64,000 nt of DNA from Paraconiothyrium sp. Pb-2020 (GCA_022419385.1 JAJUBI010000002.1:2790001-2854000); one strand, 5' to 3'. Numbered from the stretch's first letter, positions 33,201 through 46,189 are shown. Numbers and translations: made by a program. The notes: generated by a model from the sequence alone, not told the origin.

Positions 33201-33992
33201 GAAGAATGGCAAAATATGTCTCATGCCTATGCTACAATCGCAAGCAGCCTGGCCAACAACGAGGCGTTTGCACCACTCAGTGAAGACCTCTACCCTGTTG
33301 CACCTGGTGGCAATGGGACACCCTTTGGGCCAGCTCTTGTGCACCGTAGCTATGATATCAGTACGCTGTGGACGATGCTACACCTCTCCAAGATCCTGCT
33401 CATCCGCTCGCATCCCGCCATGCCTCCTGCTGCGACAATTGCAGCAGGTGTCGCCGCTGCAACGACCAAACCGTACGCAATGCTCATTGGCCGCATCTCT
33501 GCGGGTATGCAAGTGCCCCCTAGCGATGACATCCCTCTGAGTCCTTTCCTCGGCGCAGCCTTGATCGAGGCTACAATGGCACTTTTCTTCGCAGGTGTGC
33601 AATACCAGGAACCTCCCCAGCGCGCTTGGCTCATCAAACGTCTGCTCGATATCGATCGTCGTACAGGTTGGGCATCAGCTGCCGTTATTGCGAGAGCATG
33701 CGAGACATCCTGGGAAAGGGCTGCAGAGTTAGGAAGGGCACCGCCATACCTAGGTAGAAAGACCCGTCCGCATGGTGAAGACGGACCAATAGTACTGGAT
33801 GGTGAGGGTTATGAAGGAGGTTGGGGCGGTGGCGGCGTCGTAAGAGGCAAGGCATTTGTGGTACCTAACAAAGACGCGAAGGACACGACGGTGCGTGAGA
33901 TTAGAGTGCCGTGGGCGAAGAATATTCTGGCGAGTGAAGAGGAATTAAGAGCGGATATGGAGAGGGTGAAGCTGAGGAACCGTGAAGCGTAG
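30270..33992 (+). CDS. Zn(II)2Cys6 fungal-specific transcription factor
   Basis: 1094-residue nuclear regulator. Six exons: 30270-31134, 31377-31759, 31811-32018, 32073-32171, 32216-32615, 32663-33992. The zinc cluster is at residues 35-62 with spacing C-x2-C-x6-C-x6-C-x2-C-x6-C (TGCLTCRKRRIKC, then CANCIKSKRQC), flanked by basic residues. Residues about 100-290 are a Q/S/P/Y-rich low-complexity region. From about residue 330 a fungal-specific regulatory domain of the Fungal_trans_2 type follows (YDAFIFEGVLASYKAEQVANP, ALNHQGLLHAMLALASLHIA). A Pro/Gly-rich insert lies around residues 690-760. The first intron is 242 bp, the longest in the window, while the others are 44-54 bp. The second intron is 51 bp and would stay open if retained, adding 17 residues. 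Targets are unknown. Confidence 0.88.
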
Positions 33993-34843
33993 CTGCTATG
34001 GGTTATCTGAGTCTGGAATGACCGACATGTTTACGATACAGCATGATGCTCAGCAGCCTCAGCATCGCTGGATGGCAGAACCTACGACATGCAGGATGCC
34101 ACGAAAACGAATCTGCAGACCCTTGGTGCACTCAAAAGTTTGATTTCCCTTTCTCTTCTTATTTGGCGTAACAAAAATTGTCCACCAGACGATGAACAAA
34201 ATCATAGTCACGGTTTCCAGAGCTCGGATGTGGGCTCTTTTCACTCTCGTTATCCTTCTCTAGATGCCGTCTGTATGTACTATGGCGGTGGCGAACTTGT
34301 TTGCTAACAAGTTCATACTATTACGCTATACCGTCGTATGAGAGCAACTTCGTTGAGACCCTTACAAACCTAGCCAACATGTTCGGTTCCTTATGGCAGG
34401 AACCGGAATGAATCCACAAGACTTGAGAGAGGAGAGATGGTGGTATTGCGCACCTAGTCTCTTAGTGAGCTGGCTGCTGCATGAAAGCTCAATATAGAGG
34501 CAGTATTGTGATACTCATCTGGACTAAGAGCCAAGACGCCATAAGGGAAGAGGAACAGAAGTAAATAAGAGATACAGGGTCCCCAACTCAACGCCAAAGC
34601 TCCTAGTCATGCAACCAGCCCTGTTTTCATGCCTCGAAATAGCTCCAGGCAGGTGAGATCGAAAGAATGGCAGTGTGGCCCGTACTACCTGAACACCCAT
34701 GCGAGCGCACGCAGTTCAAGTTCACCACACCATACGCCAACGACCCTCAAGGACACCAAGGGCCGCGAGGCTACACTAGTGTAGATGGTACCAAGCTCGG
34801 CAGCTAATTCATTTGGGTCCTTCTCGGTGTCGGCAGCGATGAC
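33993..34843. other. Intergenic between convergent genes
   Basis: No gene supported. On the minus strand the reading frame of the neighbouring DUF6697-like gene stays open for 52 codons past its stop (34843-34688). Confidence 0.45.
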
Positions 34844-36531
34844 TTAGAAATAGCTGGGATTGCGGCTCTGCAGCGTGACCAGCGTGTTATAGAAGTCCAC
34901 GCGCCAGTCGACGCACTCGAGGTATTCCCACCAGAGGCGCAGCGCCGCGGGATCGTCCGCATCAGCCTGCCGAATATTAGTATGGAAATTAAAGGTCATT
35001 GGATGAACAGGAGACTCACCCTATCGAAAGCCGTAAGGATGAAGTCCTTCCTAATCAGACTCGTCCGCATATCCGCCTCCTTTTTCCACACCTTCAACAG
35101 CTTCACGTGCCGATTCACATCCCGCGCGACCTTCTCCTCGCGCGCGGCCATCTCTTCTTCAGCGACAGAACCGCCTTCATCCTCAGCAACGGCGGGAAGT
35201 GCGCCGTGGTACGCAGGCGCAGGACAGAAGTGCTTCCGCAGGGCGTCGCTGACCCACTCTGGACGCCCTGACGCGGAAAGCTCCTCCGCCCAGTACTCCC
35301 GCACGGAAGCAGGAACGCAATTGACCATGCGGTCGTAGTCGAGCTTGTCGCTCCAGCGTGATTGCGTGTAGTGGCCGTAGTACACGTAGCGCTTGCGAGT
35401 CTTACCATCATGACCAGGCACATCTTGCAGCACGAACAAGGGAACATTGGAAGACGAGTCGTAGTCCTCGGGCAAGTCGAAATCGAGGTTATCCTCAGGA
35501 GCGATGTTGAAGAAGGGTACGAGCTTGGCACCGTGCTGGCCTGGCGCCGAAGGGAGGTGCGGGTCGTGTGCTGGGTCGACGGTGTAATACACGCGGTCGG
35601 GGAGGAGGGAAGGTTGTGGGGGAGGGATGAAGACAAGGCCAGGACCCCATATGATGCCGCCAAGGTGGTTGCGTAAGAAGTCGCCGGAGAAGCTCATCGG
35701 AGTAGAGGGTATTTTAGAGGAGATAGTAGGATCTAACTCAGGGAGGCTGGCAATGTACTGGGGCTTCCAGGGTTGCTCAAGGACATCGACTTTGGGGAGG
35801 GAGAGAACCTGGACTGCGGTGCTCAATTGAACGTCAAGAGTCTTGGGTGAGAGCGGCGGGGTCAATTCGTGCTCCATGGTTGACTTCTGATTAAAGCGCT
35901 CGGTCTCGAGAGTGTCGACATTGCCATCTGTGACAAGAGGGTTACTGGCATTCGACAGACCAGGCTTGACCTCGGAGCTCTTACCGGAGAGGCTGCACTT
36001 GTCAGTGACTGACCACACCACAGGTCGGAAAGATACTGACCCATCGGCGGCTCCATTGCGCAGGTGAGGTGCCACAGAGACGAAGCCGGAGCCTGGCTTG
36101 CGTCGGAGATGCGGCGGTACGGAGGAGGCAGTGTGGGAGCGCAGATCAGGAGGGACGGTCGTACCGTGTGGCTTCTTTTGACTCCCATTAGCATTGTTAC
36201 AACACCCAATTTGCGGCAACATAGCACCCCCATTGGCCTCCTCATTCAGAGCGTCCAGCGCTATCACAAAACGCGAGTTGATCTGGTCTCGAAAGGGCCC
36301 AACCGTGGCGTTCGTGCCACCTTTCTTCAGGGTATCCATTTCGGTGCGGAAGGTGTGGTAGAGGGTCTTGAGGTCGGAAATCTCGGCACGAGAGCAGGCT
36401 TGCTCGCGTTCGAGATCCTCGACTCTGTATTGGAGTTCGAGTTTAGAGAGTGGGCTTACCTGATGGCCACTGGCGGGGGTGAACGCGCCAGCGGAAGGAT
36501 TTAAATTAGCGATCGGATTGTGATCAGCCAT
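34844..36531 (-). CDS. Fungal protein with DUF6697-like C-terminal domain
   Basis: 544 residues from exons 36531-35020 and 34966-34844, with a 53-bp intron. A coiled coil (residues about 30-75, LELQYRVEDLEREQA) is followed by a low-complexity middle and then a globular C-terminal region from about residue 280 with conserved-looking segments FSGDFLRNHLGGIIWGPG, FVLQDVPG, RYVYYGHY and WAEELSASGRPEW. Late Trp-rich segments (LRLWWEYLECVDW) continue in the second exon. The pattern resembles the fungal DUF6697 family, which has no known function. That assignment is from memory of the pattern and is moderate. After the TAA the same frame runs open for 52 codons. The start is the only ATG before the coiled coil. 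Confidence 0.7.
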
Positions 36532-38128
36532 GTTGCTTCAAGTGGACCAAAGAACAGAGGTAGAAGTCGGACTCGTGTAGATGGAGAGCAACGTCAATGG
36601 CTGGTCCCAAGCTAGGGTGCTGGGGGGAAATTGATGTGCCTAGGGTGGAAGCAATGGATGAGTTGGCCTGTTGAACCAGGCTTATTGATTGAGGGAAGAA
36701 AGTGGTAAAGAAGAACAGGCCTACAAGGCGGGACATGGGTCATATATATACAGTGAGAGTCAGGCACCCTAAGCTTCGACGCTGACCATGGTAAGAGACG
36801 ATAGCTCATGGTAAAGGTGGACCTCCTAGGAGCGCGAGATATAGGCAAGGTGATAATCCGTGGCAAAACCGTTGTGCAATCGCCTGGATCGCGCTCCTAA
36901 CCATGAGAGACAACACTAGTAACTGCGTTTGGGAACGACTGACCAGTCAAAGATGAGAGATGTATACAAGGCTGGTACGTGGAGACTTGCCAGGATTCGA
37001 CTATCAAGGTAGGAGCGACAAAAACGCTTGTATATGAGTATGAACTCGCTCTCACTGTAGTAGACCACCGTAGAGCCGATAACCTATGTCAGGCCGGCTG
37101 TTACCTAATTCTCGGCAACTGAAAGTCGGGTGGCAGGACAATACCTCAGGGATCGGTAAGGGAGAATAATACGAGATCTCGGTCTCGATATTGTCCATCT
37201 CTGGGTCTAGGGTATTTCGATTTTTCCTATGTCGTTGTTTGGACGATGTGCTTTGGGCGGGTGCAACGTGCAAGGAGAACAGTTCATGGACTTGCAATGA
37301 TTTCAGACTGCTCTGTGAGACTTGTCTTGCGTAGACCAATCCCGTTCCTAGAAGAGGCCTTTTTATTTCTATACGTTCTAAAAAAAAAGCCTACGGGACG
37401 TGTTGAGTCCAAGTGACTCGACCGAACATCGAGGATGTCCCAGCGGACATGCTAGTGGACATCGAGGTTTGGCCTCTTACTGTAGCGTGCACAAGGCTTC
37501 GTCGTAGCTTCGGTTTCCCTCTGGTTCCCTGTGAGCGAGCCTGAATGGTTTAGCTCACCGCAAGTTATGCCGAGCCGGCTCCGGATGAAGCCCGCCCATT
37601 GCAGACAATTGCTAGACGATTCCATTCCATCTCACATGTTGTCCTGTCTCTTTCATTTATCTGAACATCGACCGCACGATGTGCCTTTCTTCGCTTGTTC
37701 GCGTCAAGCTTCGGCTCTTGACGGCAGCTCCGTTTCTCTACCGATACCATGTCGAGAACGCGTCTCATCAACCTTGCTACCATCGCCCATCGCTTTGGTG
37801 TCGCCTCCAAATCCACCGATGATTTGTGGGATATGAGTTGTCGAAATCTGAATGACAACGCGTCGCGTGCGCGGAAAGAGCGGTGGGTTAGCGCGGACCC
37901 TGAAAAGGCAGGAACGCTTAGGCAATTTGCGTCATCCGACCGGCCCCCATGGCTCGCAAAAGTCGACCGCCGGGCGGCAGTGAGTGAACACCAACCTGAA
38001 GCACAGCAGACGACTCCCTCCACGAATGTGGTCTCTTTCTTTTCAGCTTGCGACTTCGGCTAGACATTGTACGAGGCCCTGCCACGCTCACCTCTGACCT
38101 TTTGCTCGGGTTTCTTTGCGAACACACC
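36532..38128. other. Intergenic with possible leader ORF upstream of SAP30
   Basis: The left half holds the promoter of the DUF6697-like gene. At 37749-38063 (+) a 104-codon frame with an ATG ends 66 bp before the SAP30 start. It has no recognisable domain and may be an upstream ORF in the SAP30 leader. Nothing else is supported. Confidence 0.35.
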
Positions 38129-38759
38129 ATGCCTCCGAAGCGCACGCACGAGGACCCTCAGTCTCTCAAGGAGAAACTGCACTCGCTTCAGGGTAATACC
38201 AATGCGCGCGGGCGTCGCAATAACAACGGGAATCACGCAAACGGTAGCAATCTCAAAGAGGTCATGTCCTCGAACGGCGACAATGCCTCCACACATAGTG
38301 GACAGAACGAGCATACGTCAGGAGTGAGTTACCTCCAATGTCTTCCCGAGGCACCACAGATACGAAACATCATGCTGACCTTGTGTTCTCGCGCAGATGA
38401 GCTGGAATACGCAAGACCACGCCGTCCTCCAGGGCTACCGACGCGCCTACCGCCTTGACACACCGTCGTCCTTCAAGAACCCCAGTAGCCACATTGTCCT
38501 AGGTCAGGGCATTGGCAAGTTCTCACCCACAATGGCGCGACCAAAATCGAAGAGGAGAGTAGAGAAAAGTCAGCTGTCACTCGCAGTGCGCAAGAACTTC
38601 AACGCGCAGGCTGTGTCCGAGACCAACTGCATCATCGACTGGATGTACACGGTCAAAAATCAGGGCAAGTCTATACTTGTGTTGTCAATGACGGGAATTG
38701 TATGCTAACCTGCATCAGACAAGGAGTTTCGTGTGCGTTTCGCACCTGCACGTAAATAG
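38129..38759 (+). CDS. SAP30: SAP30-like subunit of the Sin3-Rpd3 histone deacetylase complex
   Basis: 167 residues from exons 38129-38323, 38397-38664 and 38719-38759. SAP30 links the Sin3 scaffold to the Rpd3-type deacetylase in the nucleus. The N-terminal 65 residues are polar and basic. The second exon carries the SAP30 Sin3-binding domain, recognisable from WNTQDHAVLQGYRRAYRLDT, LGQGIGKFSPTMAR and VRKNFNAQAVSETNCIIDWM. The last intron (38665-38718) has a GC donor (GCAAGT) and a GCTAACC branch site. Only this junction joins the frame to the conserved DKEFRVRFAPARK end. The first intron is 73 bp. Confidence 0.88.
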
Positions 38760-39446
38760 ACGGCGTTATACCCCCATCTTCGCTCGCCCTCGCAGCACTT
38801 TCGGAGTTCTTATACCCTGGCCTTTGACAGGCATTACACCATCACTCTACGCATAACGAGTATTAGCATTGGGAAGGCGTTCGGTTGTTTCGACGACAGG
38901 AAATGACTTTAGGAATGGAATTGCATGCTGCCGCATATGCGGTACGATTATGGTCATGCCAATCATTCACGCTGGGCTTTGGGGAGACCTACATGGAATT
39001 TATGTGAAGCCTGGATACAGCTCCTCCGAGAAACGCGTCATGAAGGTAATAAGGTATTTGGTACTGGGATGTTCTACTCTTGTGCAGCTTACGACGGCGA
39101 ATTTCAGTATTCGGTGTCTCGAGTTCTCGAGATTGCCTCGCCATCGCTGCAAAGTCTGTAAATGCGTTCAACTGCAATCAAAGCATACAATCATATCACA
39201 GAGAAATGAAGAAACATCTTCATTGTGCTATACATGTAGCCTCTTGTGGTTATGCTCACCGATGTGCATCTAGAAAATACCAGAACCAACGCATGCCGAG
39301 GCGAATGACATCGGTCGCGCGCCGTCCGTGCGCCAAATTTTGATGATTCGTCGCATCGCTTCAATCCCCAGAAGCTTCAATTCATTTACTGCCATCGCAA
39401 GAGTACTTCCTACGTTCATTGTAATTGCCTTTATATCGTAAACATC
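38760..39446. other. Intergenic, no gene seen
   Basis: 3' flank of SAP30 and promoter of MDJ1. Short open frames only. Confidence 0.5.
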
Positions 39447-41072
39447 ATGTCCTTGGTTGCCCCCTCGCTGCCCATCAGGGCAGTCGCACCTGCGCGCATT
39501 ATCTCCGGGTCCTTACCGTGCCAGCGACGGAACATATCGCATTCATCGAGACCGAATCCGAAGAGGCCTTCCATAAAGCCACAATTACACCAGCAGCATG
39601 CGCCGCGGATACGGGTATGCATATCGATGGATTCTCGTCAAAAACGATGATGCTGACCTGGTCTACAGCTCTTTCATGCAACAACACCCTCACAAGCCAT
39701 CGCAGACCCGTATGCCGCTCTAGGAGTGTCGAAAGGTGCTTCCGCCTCTGAGATTAAGAAGGCGTACTATGGTCTCGCAAAAAAATATCATCCGGATACG
39801 AACAAGGACGCCTCTGCAAAAGACAAGTTCGCCGCCGCGCAATCCGCTTACGAAATTCTCTCTGACGAGTCTAAAAAGAAGGCCTACGATTCATACGGCT
39901 CCGCTGCGTTCGATTCAAGTGGTGGCTTTAACCCAGGAGCTGGGGCCGGAGGGCCGGGCGGCAACCCATTCGGCGGCGGTTTTGGTGGGTTTGGAGGATT
40001 TGGCGGTGGAGGTTTCCAGGGCGGCTTCGCGCAAGACATCAATATCGAAGATTTGTTCAGCGCTTTTGGAGGTGGCGGCAGGCGAGGCAGGGGGCGGAGA
40101 AGCCCATTCGAGGAGGAAATTCTTGTTGGAGACAACATCGAGGTGCAGACGAGCATCTCGTTCATGGATGCTGCCAAAGGTGTGACCAAGGACATATTCA
40201 TCACGCCAATGGTGGAGTGCAAGACTTGCACGGGTAGCGGGTTGAAGAAGGGTGCCAAGAAATCAGAGTGCAAGAGCTGCGGCGGCACAGGGCAGAGGGT
40301 GACGAGCATGGGCGGTTTCCACATGAGCGCAACATGCTCGAGCTGCGGTGGCTCCGGTATGGCGGTCCCCCGCGGATCATCGTGCGGGACTTGTGGGGGA
40401 GATGGTGCAGTCAAAGAGCGGAAGACGGTCACGGTGGATATACCTGGAGGCGTAGAGGATGGCATGCGATTGCGAGTCAGCGGCGAAGGAGACGCACCGC
40501 TCACCGGACAGGCGGTTGGCTCGAATGTAAGGGGTACGAAGGGCGATCTCTACGTGCTGATCCGTGTGGCGTCTGATCCGAAGTTCAAACGCGCAGGCTC
40601 CGACATCCTTCACACTGCGACTATACCCCTGACTACTGCTGTGTTGGGTGGAGAAATCAAGGTACCGACGCTCGATGGCGAGGTCATGGTTAAGGTACCA
40701 ACTGGATCCGGCACAGGCGACAAGGTGACGCTGTCCGGCATGGGCATGAAGGTTCTATCTGGACGACGAAATGCGAAAGGCGATTTGAAGGTCGAATTCA
40801 AAGTGAACATGCCCAAGTACTTAAGCCAGAACCAGCGGACCATTCTTGAGATGCTGGCCGATGAGATGGGCGATAAGACGGCGAAGAGGATGATCGTGAA
40901 CAAAACGAGGGGCGACGCAGAGAAGCCGGCAGATACGCATGACGACCACAAGAATGAAGGCTTCCTCAAGAGCGCCTGGCACAACATCACCGGCCAACAC
41001 AAAGAGACGCCGAAGAAAGAGGAGTCTAAGAACGACGGAGACGAAAAGAAGAAAGCATCTGGATCTGGTTAA
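39447..41072 (+). CDS. MDJ1: Mitochondrial DnaJ/Hsp40 co-chaperone (MDJ1 type)
   Basis: 523 residues from exons 39447-39614 and 39669-41072, with a 54-bp intron. A type I J-protein that stimulates the matrix Hsp70 in folding and protein quality control. The first 70 residues are rich in Arg, Ser and Pro without acidic residues, a typical mitochondrial targeting sequence. The J domain follows (DPYAALGVSKGASASEIKKA) with the HPD motif in KKYHPDTNKD. Then come a Gly/Phe-rich linker, four CxxCxGxG zinc repeats (CKTCTGSG, CKSCGGTG, CSSCGGSG, CGTCGGDG) and the C-terminal substrate-binding barrels. The tail is lysine-rich. The last zinc repeat ends in D instead of G. Confidence 0.95.
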
Positions 41073-42177
41073 AACTCGGAATGCTTGCTGGACCTGTGTT
41101 CATTTGTTACGGCTGTATAGCAAACTCCATGCTCAAGTGTATAGTATGTCGAAGCGGCGCAAGGGCAGAACGTGGTGGTATCAAGCATTTGTTGGCGTTC
41201 ACATGTACTCCAGCTGCCTGGATGGAGCTTTCTGATAGTCATACGCCTCCGCTCAGGCTTGTATATTACCTCGCTGATATCAATGTTTCCATGGCAGATC
41301 AGTCTATGTCACCAGAGCCAGCGGCGAGATGCAGGCCATGCCGCGAGAAGCTAAAGCGAAGCCTTGACCGTTCCGAGTGATCAAGCCTCCAAGGTTGTGT
41401 TGTTGAGCGCTTACACAAGCCGCTCACGATGGTCTCTAGCGATATGAGTGGCCAAGCGCTGCGGAAAGGGCCAGGATGACCCCTCTCTGTGGCTCCTAGA
41501 TCTAGCGAGTGTGTGACTGGCACGGCGGAGGTGCAGGGAATACGTGAAGGGCGCCGCCGTCTGGTCTCGAGCGCGGCTGCATGAGAAGTGTTATATAGGC
41601 AGCAGATGCGTGTAGGAGAGGTGCGATTCATGATGTGCCTTGCTGCGCCGACTCCGACTGCCCGCGATTGCCCCACGCTTCCTCGGACAACCGCGCTGCT
41701 GCCCCCGACAACGACGTGAGCGACAGGAGACGGTCGACGACGGCTTGCTTGCGTGGCAGAGAGGAGCTATATTGGACAGGAACAGCGCAGCCCTCCCGCA
41801 GCCCACCCGTCGACGGCCACATCGACTGGACAGCCCAACCCTGCAACGTCATCCTGGGGCCTGCATAACCGTGCATTCACGCGACTGACCGCATCAGAGC
41901 AGGAGAGCGACATCTCCCTTCGACGTCGTCTTCGCGCACGTTTCAATTACGCATCTCACCATTCACTCAGCCCGCCTCCCGCCATCCTCGAGCTGCACAA
42001 AGCCAGGACAGTGCAAACGATCCACCACGCCCACCCGTAGCAATTGCTTACCGCATCTTTGCTTGACCCCACTGCGTCTCCCTGGTAGATTGCGCGCACT
42101 CCGGTTCCTCCACCACCGCCTCTCTGCGCTGACCTGGCAGCCGGATCTTTGGCTTGCCAGGCTCCGAGACCAGCACC
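41073..42177. other. Intergenic, promoter and leader of BRO1
   Basis: No gene supported. The right 250 bases are C-rich and probably form the BRO1 leader. Confidence 0.5.
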
Positions 42178-45100
42178 ATGGCGACTCTCATACCCATGAT
42201 CTCCGCCCCGCTGAAGCAGACCAACGAAATCGACTGGATACAACCGCTCAAGGGCTACATACGCGCCACTTATGGCGATGATCCGGAGCGCTATGCAGAA
42301 GAGTGTGCGACGCTGAATCGGCTGCGGCAGGATATGCGGGGCGCGGGGAAGGATAGCGCTGCGGGGAGGGACCTGCTGTACAGATACTATGGGCAGTTGG
42401 AGCTCCTGGACCTAAGGTTTCCGGTGGATGAGAACCACATCAAGATCCAGTTTACTTGGTATATTGCACAATCGTACGAAGCAAGGGCTTGGAATGGCTA
42501 ACGGGCAACAGGTTCGATGCATTCACACACAAGCCCACCTCGCAGTACTCTCTGGCCTTTGAGAAAGCCTCCATAATCTTCAACATCTCCGCCGTTCTAT
42601 CCTGCCACGCCGCGCACCAGAATCGCCATGAGGATGTCGGTCTCAAGACGGCGTACCACTCGTTCCAGGCCTCAGCTGGCATGTTCACGTACATCAACGA
42701 AAACTTCCTACACGCCCCGTCCACCGATCTGAGTCGCGAGACTGTGAAGACGCTGATAGCGGTTATGCTGGCCCAGGCACAAGAGGTGTTTTTAGAAAAG
42801 CAGATTGCGGACGGCAAGAAGGTGGGGTTATTGGCGAAACTGGCCAGCCAGGCTGCCTTTTTATATACACAGGCTGTGGAAGGCGCGCAGGAAAATGTGA
42901 ACAAGGCAGTGTTTGAGAAAGTGTGGCTATTGGTTTGTCAGGTGAGGAAGTCGGTCAATGTTGGGCGAAAAGGAAGCTGACGATGCGGCAGACCAAAGCG
43001 AGCCATATGGCTTCAGTCGCACAGTATTACCAAGCACTGGCGGATGACGATGCAAACTCTCACGGCGTAGCGATTTGCCGCTTACAGGTTGCAGAGGCGA
43101 ACGCCAAAGATGCAAATCGGGTTGCGAATGCTTTTCCTTCTTCGTGCCCTGCAAATTCGAACCTGCCCGCAGAGACTGGCTCGGTGTTGGCTGAATTGAC
43201 GAAGAAACACCACGCAAATGTCCAAGAGAAACTGGCTGAGTTTATGAAGGATAATGATTTCATATACCACCAGGGTATCCCGAACGAAGCATCTCTAACA
43301 CAAGTTCCCAAACTCCCGGCAGCGAAGGCGATACCTGTAAGCGAGCTTTACCAAGGCCAGGATATTCAAAGGATCATCGGACCGGACATTTTCCAGAAGA
43401 TTGTTCCCATGGCCGTAACGGAATCCGCTAGCTTGTACGATGAAGAGAAGGCGAAATTGATACGGGCAGAGAGCGAAAGAGTTGAGGTCGCGAATGATGA
43501 GATGGCGGCAAGTTTAGACTACCTAAAGCTACCGGACAGCCTCAACGTGCTAAGAGGGGGCATGGACAATCAAGATATGATGGTTGACGAAGACTTCCGC
43601 AAATGGTGTGAAGAGTTGGCGGGCCATGCACCATTCACCACCGCGTTCGAGCAGTCGAATGCAGATAAGTCTGAGATTACGAATATGCTCGACGCGAGCA
43701 TGAAGCAATTGGATATGGAGGAGAGTGTTTGCGAGAAGATGAGATCGAAGTACGGTGTCGATTGGACACAGCAGCCCAGCTCACGTTTAACCGCAACACT
43801 GCGAAGCGATATCCGGAACTATCGAGGAGCAGTCGATGAGGCAAGCACAAGTGATGCGCAGTTGTACAGCACATTTAGACAATACGAGGCGGACTTCGAT
43901 GAGATGCGGTCCGCTGGGGAGACAGACGAAGCAGATGTGCTGTATTCGCGAGCCATGGTCAAAGCGGGCGCGTCGAAGGGGAAAAGTCCGGGTCCCACTC
44001 AAGGCAATTTACTAGATGACGATTTTCATGACGGTCCAAGCGTTGCGGATCAAATTGCCAGCGTTGAGGAGCTGCTGCGGAGGCTGAATCTGATTAAGAA
44101 GGAGAGGATTCAAGTGCTGAAGGATCTCAAAGACAAGGCACGAATATCTTCATCTACTATAAATTTTTCATACTAACAATATTCAGGTTCACTCCGACGA
44201 CATCTCCAACGTCTTGATCCTGAATAAAAAAGCCATCGCAAACCAAGAGTCCCAACTCTTCAAGGCTGAGCTTGAAAAGTTCCGACCTCACCAAAACCGC
44301 ATCCTTCAAGCCAATCACAAACAAGGGTCTCTTCTTAAAGAGCTTACACGCACTTATTCGGACCTTCTAAAAGACCCACGCGTCCGCTCTGAGCAGAGCA
44401 AGTATGACACGTTCTCCCGCCAGCGCAATTCTGTCATGAAGAAGTACGAGCGCGTTTATCAATCATTCAGGGATCTTCAAGCTGGACTGTCCCGCGCTCA
44501 AGGGTTCTATTCCGAGATGAAAGATACAGTGTCAAGTCTTCAGAAGAATGTAGAGACCTTCGTCAACAACAGGCGATCGGAGGGTGGCCAATTACTCCAG
44601 AACATTGAACAAAAGAAGAACCAGGGTGCCGATCAAGAGCAGCAGCGCCTGAAAGACCTAATGGAGCGCATGTCCATGGAGCCCTCCGGTTCGCCCGTTT
44701 CCCAGGGCAGAGAAAGGAAAAAGAGTATCCCCGCGCCACTTAGCCAGTCGGCATACCCGTCCACATCTTCTGCTCACCCTTCGTACAACCCAGCCGCTTC
44801 ACCACCCGTAACACCCCGCTACCCGATCACCACACAAGGCCAGCAACAATACCAACAACAAGCCCAGCAACAAAACCCCTATCCTTCAAACGGCTACCAG
44901 CAGTACTCCTCGCACTCACACTCTCACTCTCAGTCACAACCCTCGACAAGCTACAATCCCACGAACTACGGCCCCGTTTCTCCACCTGCACACCAGCAGT
45001 ACTTCTCCCCACCACCGGGCCAACACCAGCAGCAGCCGTGGGGCCAACCCCCGACACAGCACCACGGACAGTACGGATACCAGAGCGGGACGCCGCAGCC

Positions 45101-45296
45101 CGGCGCGGGATTGCCGCAGGGATACGTGCCGCCTCCACCGCCACCGGGACCCCCGCCAGCGCAGCATGAGGGATTTGGCCAATATGGAGGCCAGCAGTAT
45201 CAGGGCGGGTATGCGCAGAGGCAAAGTGGGCAGGGACAGCAGCAGCAGCAGGGTGGTGTGACCGATCCGTGGGCAGGGCTGAGTGGATGGAAATAG
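42178..45296 (+). CDS. BRO1: BRO1, ESCRT-associated vacuolar sorting protein
   Basis: 988 residues from exons 42178-42458, 42512-42941, 42992-44137 and 44187-45296. BRO1 binds ESCRT-III (Snf7) on endosomes and recruits deubiquitinase during multivesicular-body sorting. Residues 1 to about 380 form the BRO1 domain (PLKQTNEIDWIQPLKGYI, NRLRQDMRGAGKD, KPTSQYSLAFEKASIIFN). A coiled V-domain spans about 390-760 and is followed by a Q/P/Y-rich tail ending WAGLSGWK. The related PalA/RIM20 proteins share the first domain, but the long Pro/Gln tail and size favour BRO1. The third intron (44138-44186) has a GC donor, GCACGA. It is chosen because it keeps the conserved LKDLKDK-VHSDDISNVL junction. A GT donor at 44112 would drop eight conserved residues. 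Confidence 0.92.
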
Positions 45297-45685
45297 ATGA
45301 GTTAGTGAATAGGTGAGATGGGGGAGGAGGGTGGGGTTGCGATGGTGTTTGCCTTTGGGTCCGTATAGTACAGTAAAGCATTGCATGGGTTACGAGAGCA
45401 TGTAAGGGTAGATAGATGGTAGGGCTAGCATGCATACAAATGGATATATTGGAAACTTTACAAACGTTACAGAGCGAGTAATGTGTTGCTAGCTAAGACT
45501 AGATCCTAACATAGAGAAAGTCACCAAAAGCAACAAAACAAAAGACAGAGTCTTAACCCAAATTGGGAGAGGCCGAAGAAGAAGAGAAGATTCGAAGAGG
45601 CACACTTTGAGTTTACCATGCAACATTTCTACCATAGGGAGTCAAAGTAGCGTTGCGAGAGGTGCGCAAGGGTCGATGATACAGA
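45297..45685. other. Intergenic between convergent BRO1 and GFA genes
   Basis: 3' flanks only; nothing recognised. Confidence 0.5.
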
Positions 45686-46189
45686 TCAGAGGCTGCGCCC
45701 ATCGACCTCACGCCGCTGCAGCGTCCTCACGTCCACGCCATGGAACATCCTTACGTTGAGTGCCTTGACGCCCTCGTAGAAGCCCGGCTCAATGCTCTCC
45801 GCCATCAGACTGCTGCCGCACCGACTGCAGAAGTAGTGCTGCACGCGCTCCTTGCCGAAGCGGTACTTCTGTCACACGTCAGTAAAAGTCCGATCTCGCT
45901 GTAATCTCGCAGGTAAGGAATGGACTTTTCCAGTTGCGACTCCGGCATGCTGAAGATCGAGCATGCTTTGTATATAAGCAATCAGAAAAAGAACACATAC
46001 CTCGACAATGTTGCTGTTGAGATCCACGTTCTCGAATTGGATGCAGTCATTCTGCACGTACACGTTGAGATAGCCATTGCGCGCGCAGATGGAGCAATTG
46101 CATTCGACGACCCAACTTTCGGCATCGTGGAGCGGCGGAGAAAGCGTGACAGTGTAGCGGATAAGCTGGCAATGACAGGACGCTTGATA
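45686..46189 (-). CDS. GFA/CENP-V-fold protein, 5' exon not found
   Basis: Member of the glutathione-dependent formaldehyde-activating (GFA) fold family, small zinc proteins of mostly unknown substrate. Two exons are clear: 46189-46001 and 45868-45686, with a 132-bp intron between them. Zinc-binding cysteines appear in the family order: SCHCQLIRYTVT, ECNCSICARNGYL and FCSRCGSSL. The C-terminal VKALNVRMFHGVDVRTL is also typical. The visible part gives 123 residues. The frame meets a stop (TAG) just before 46189, which at the same time forms an acceptor (AAATAG), so a short first exon with the start codon must lie upstream. I could not identify it with confidence. Confidence 0.8.
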
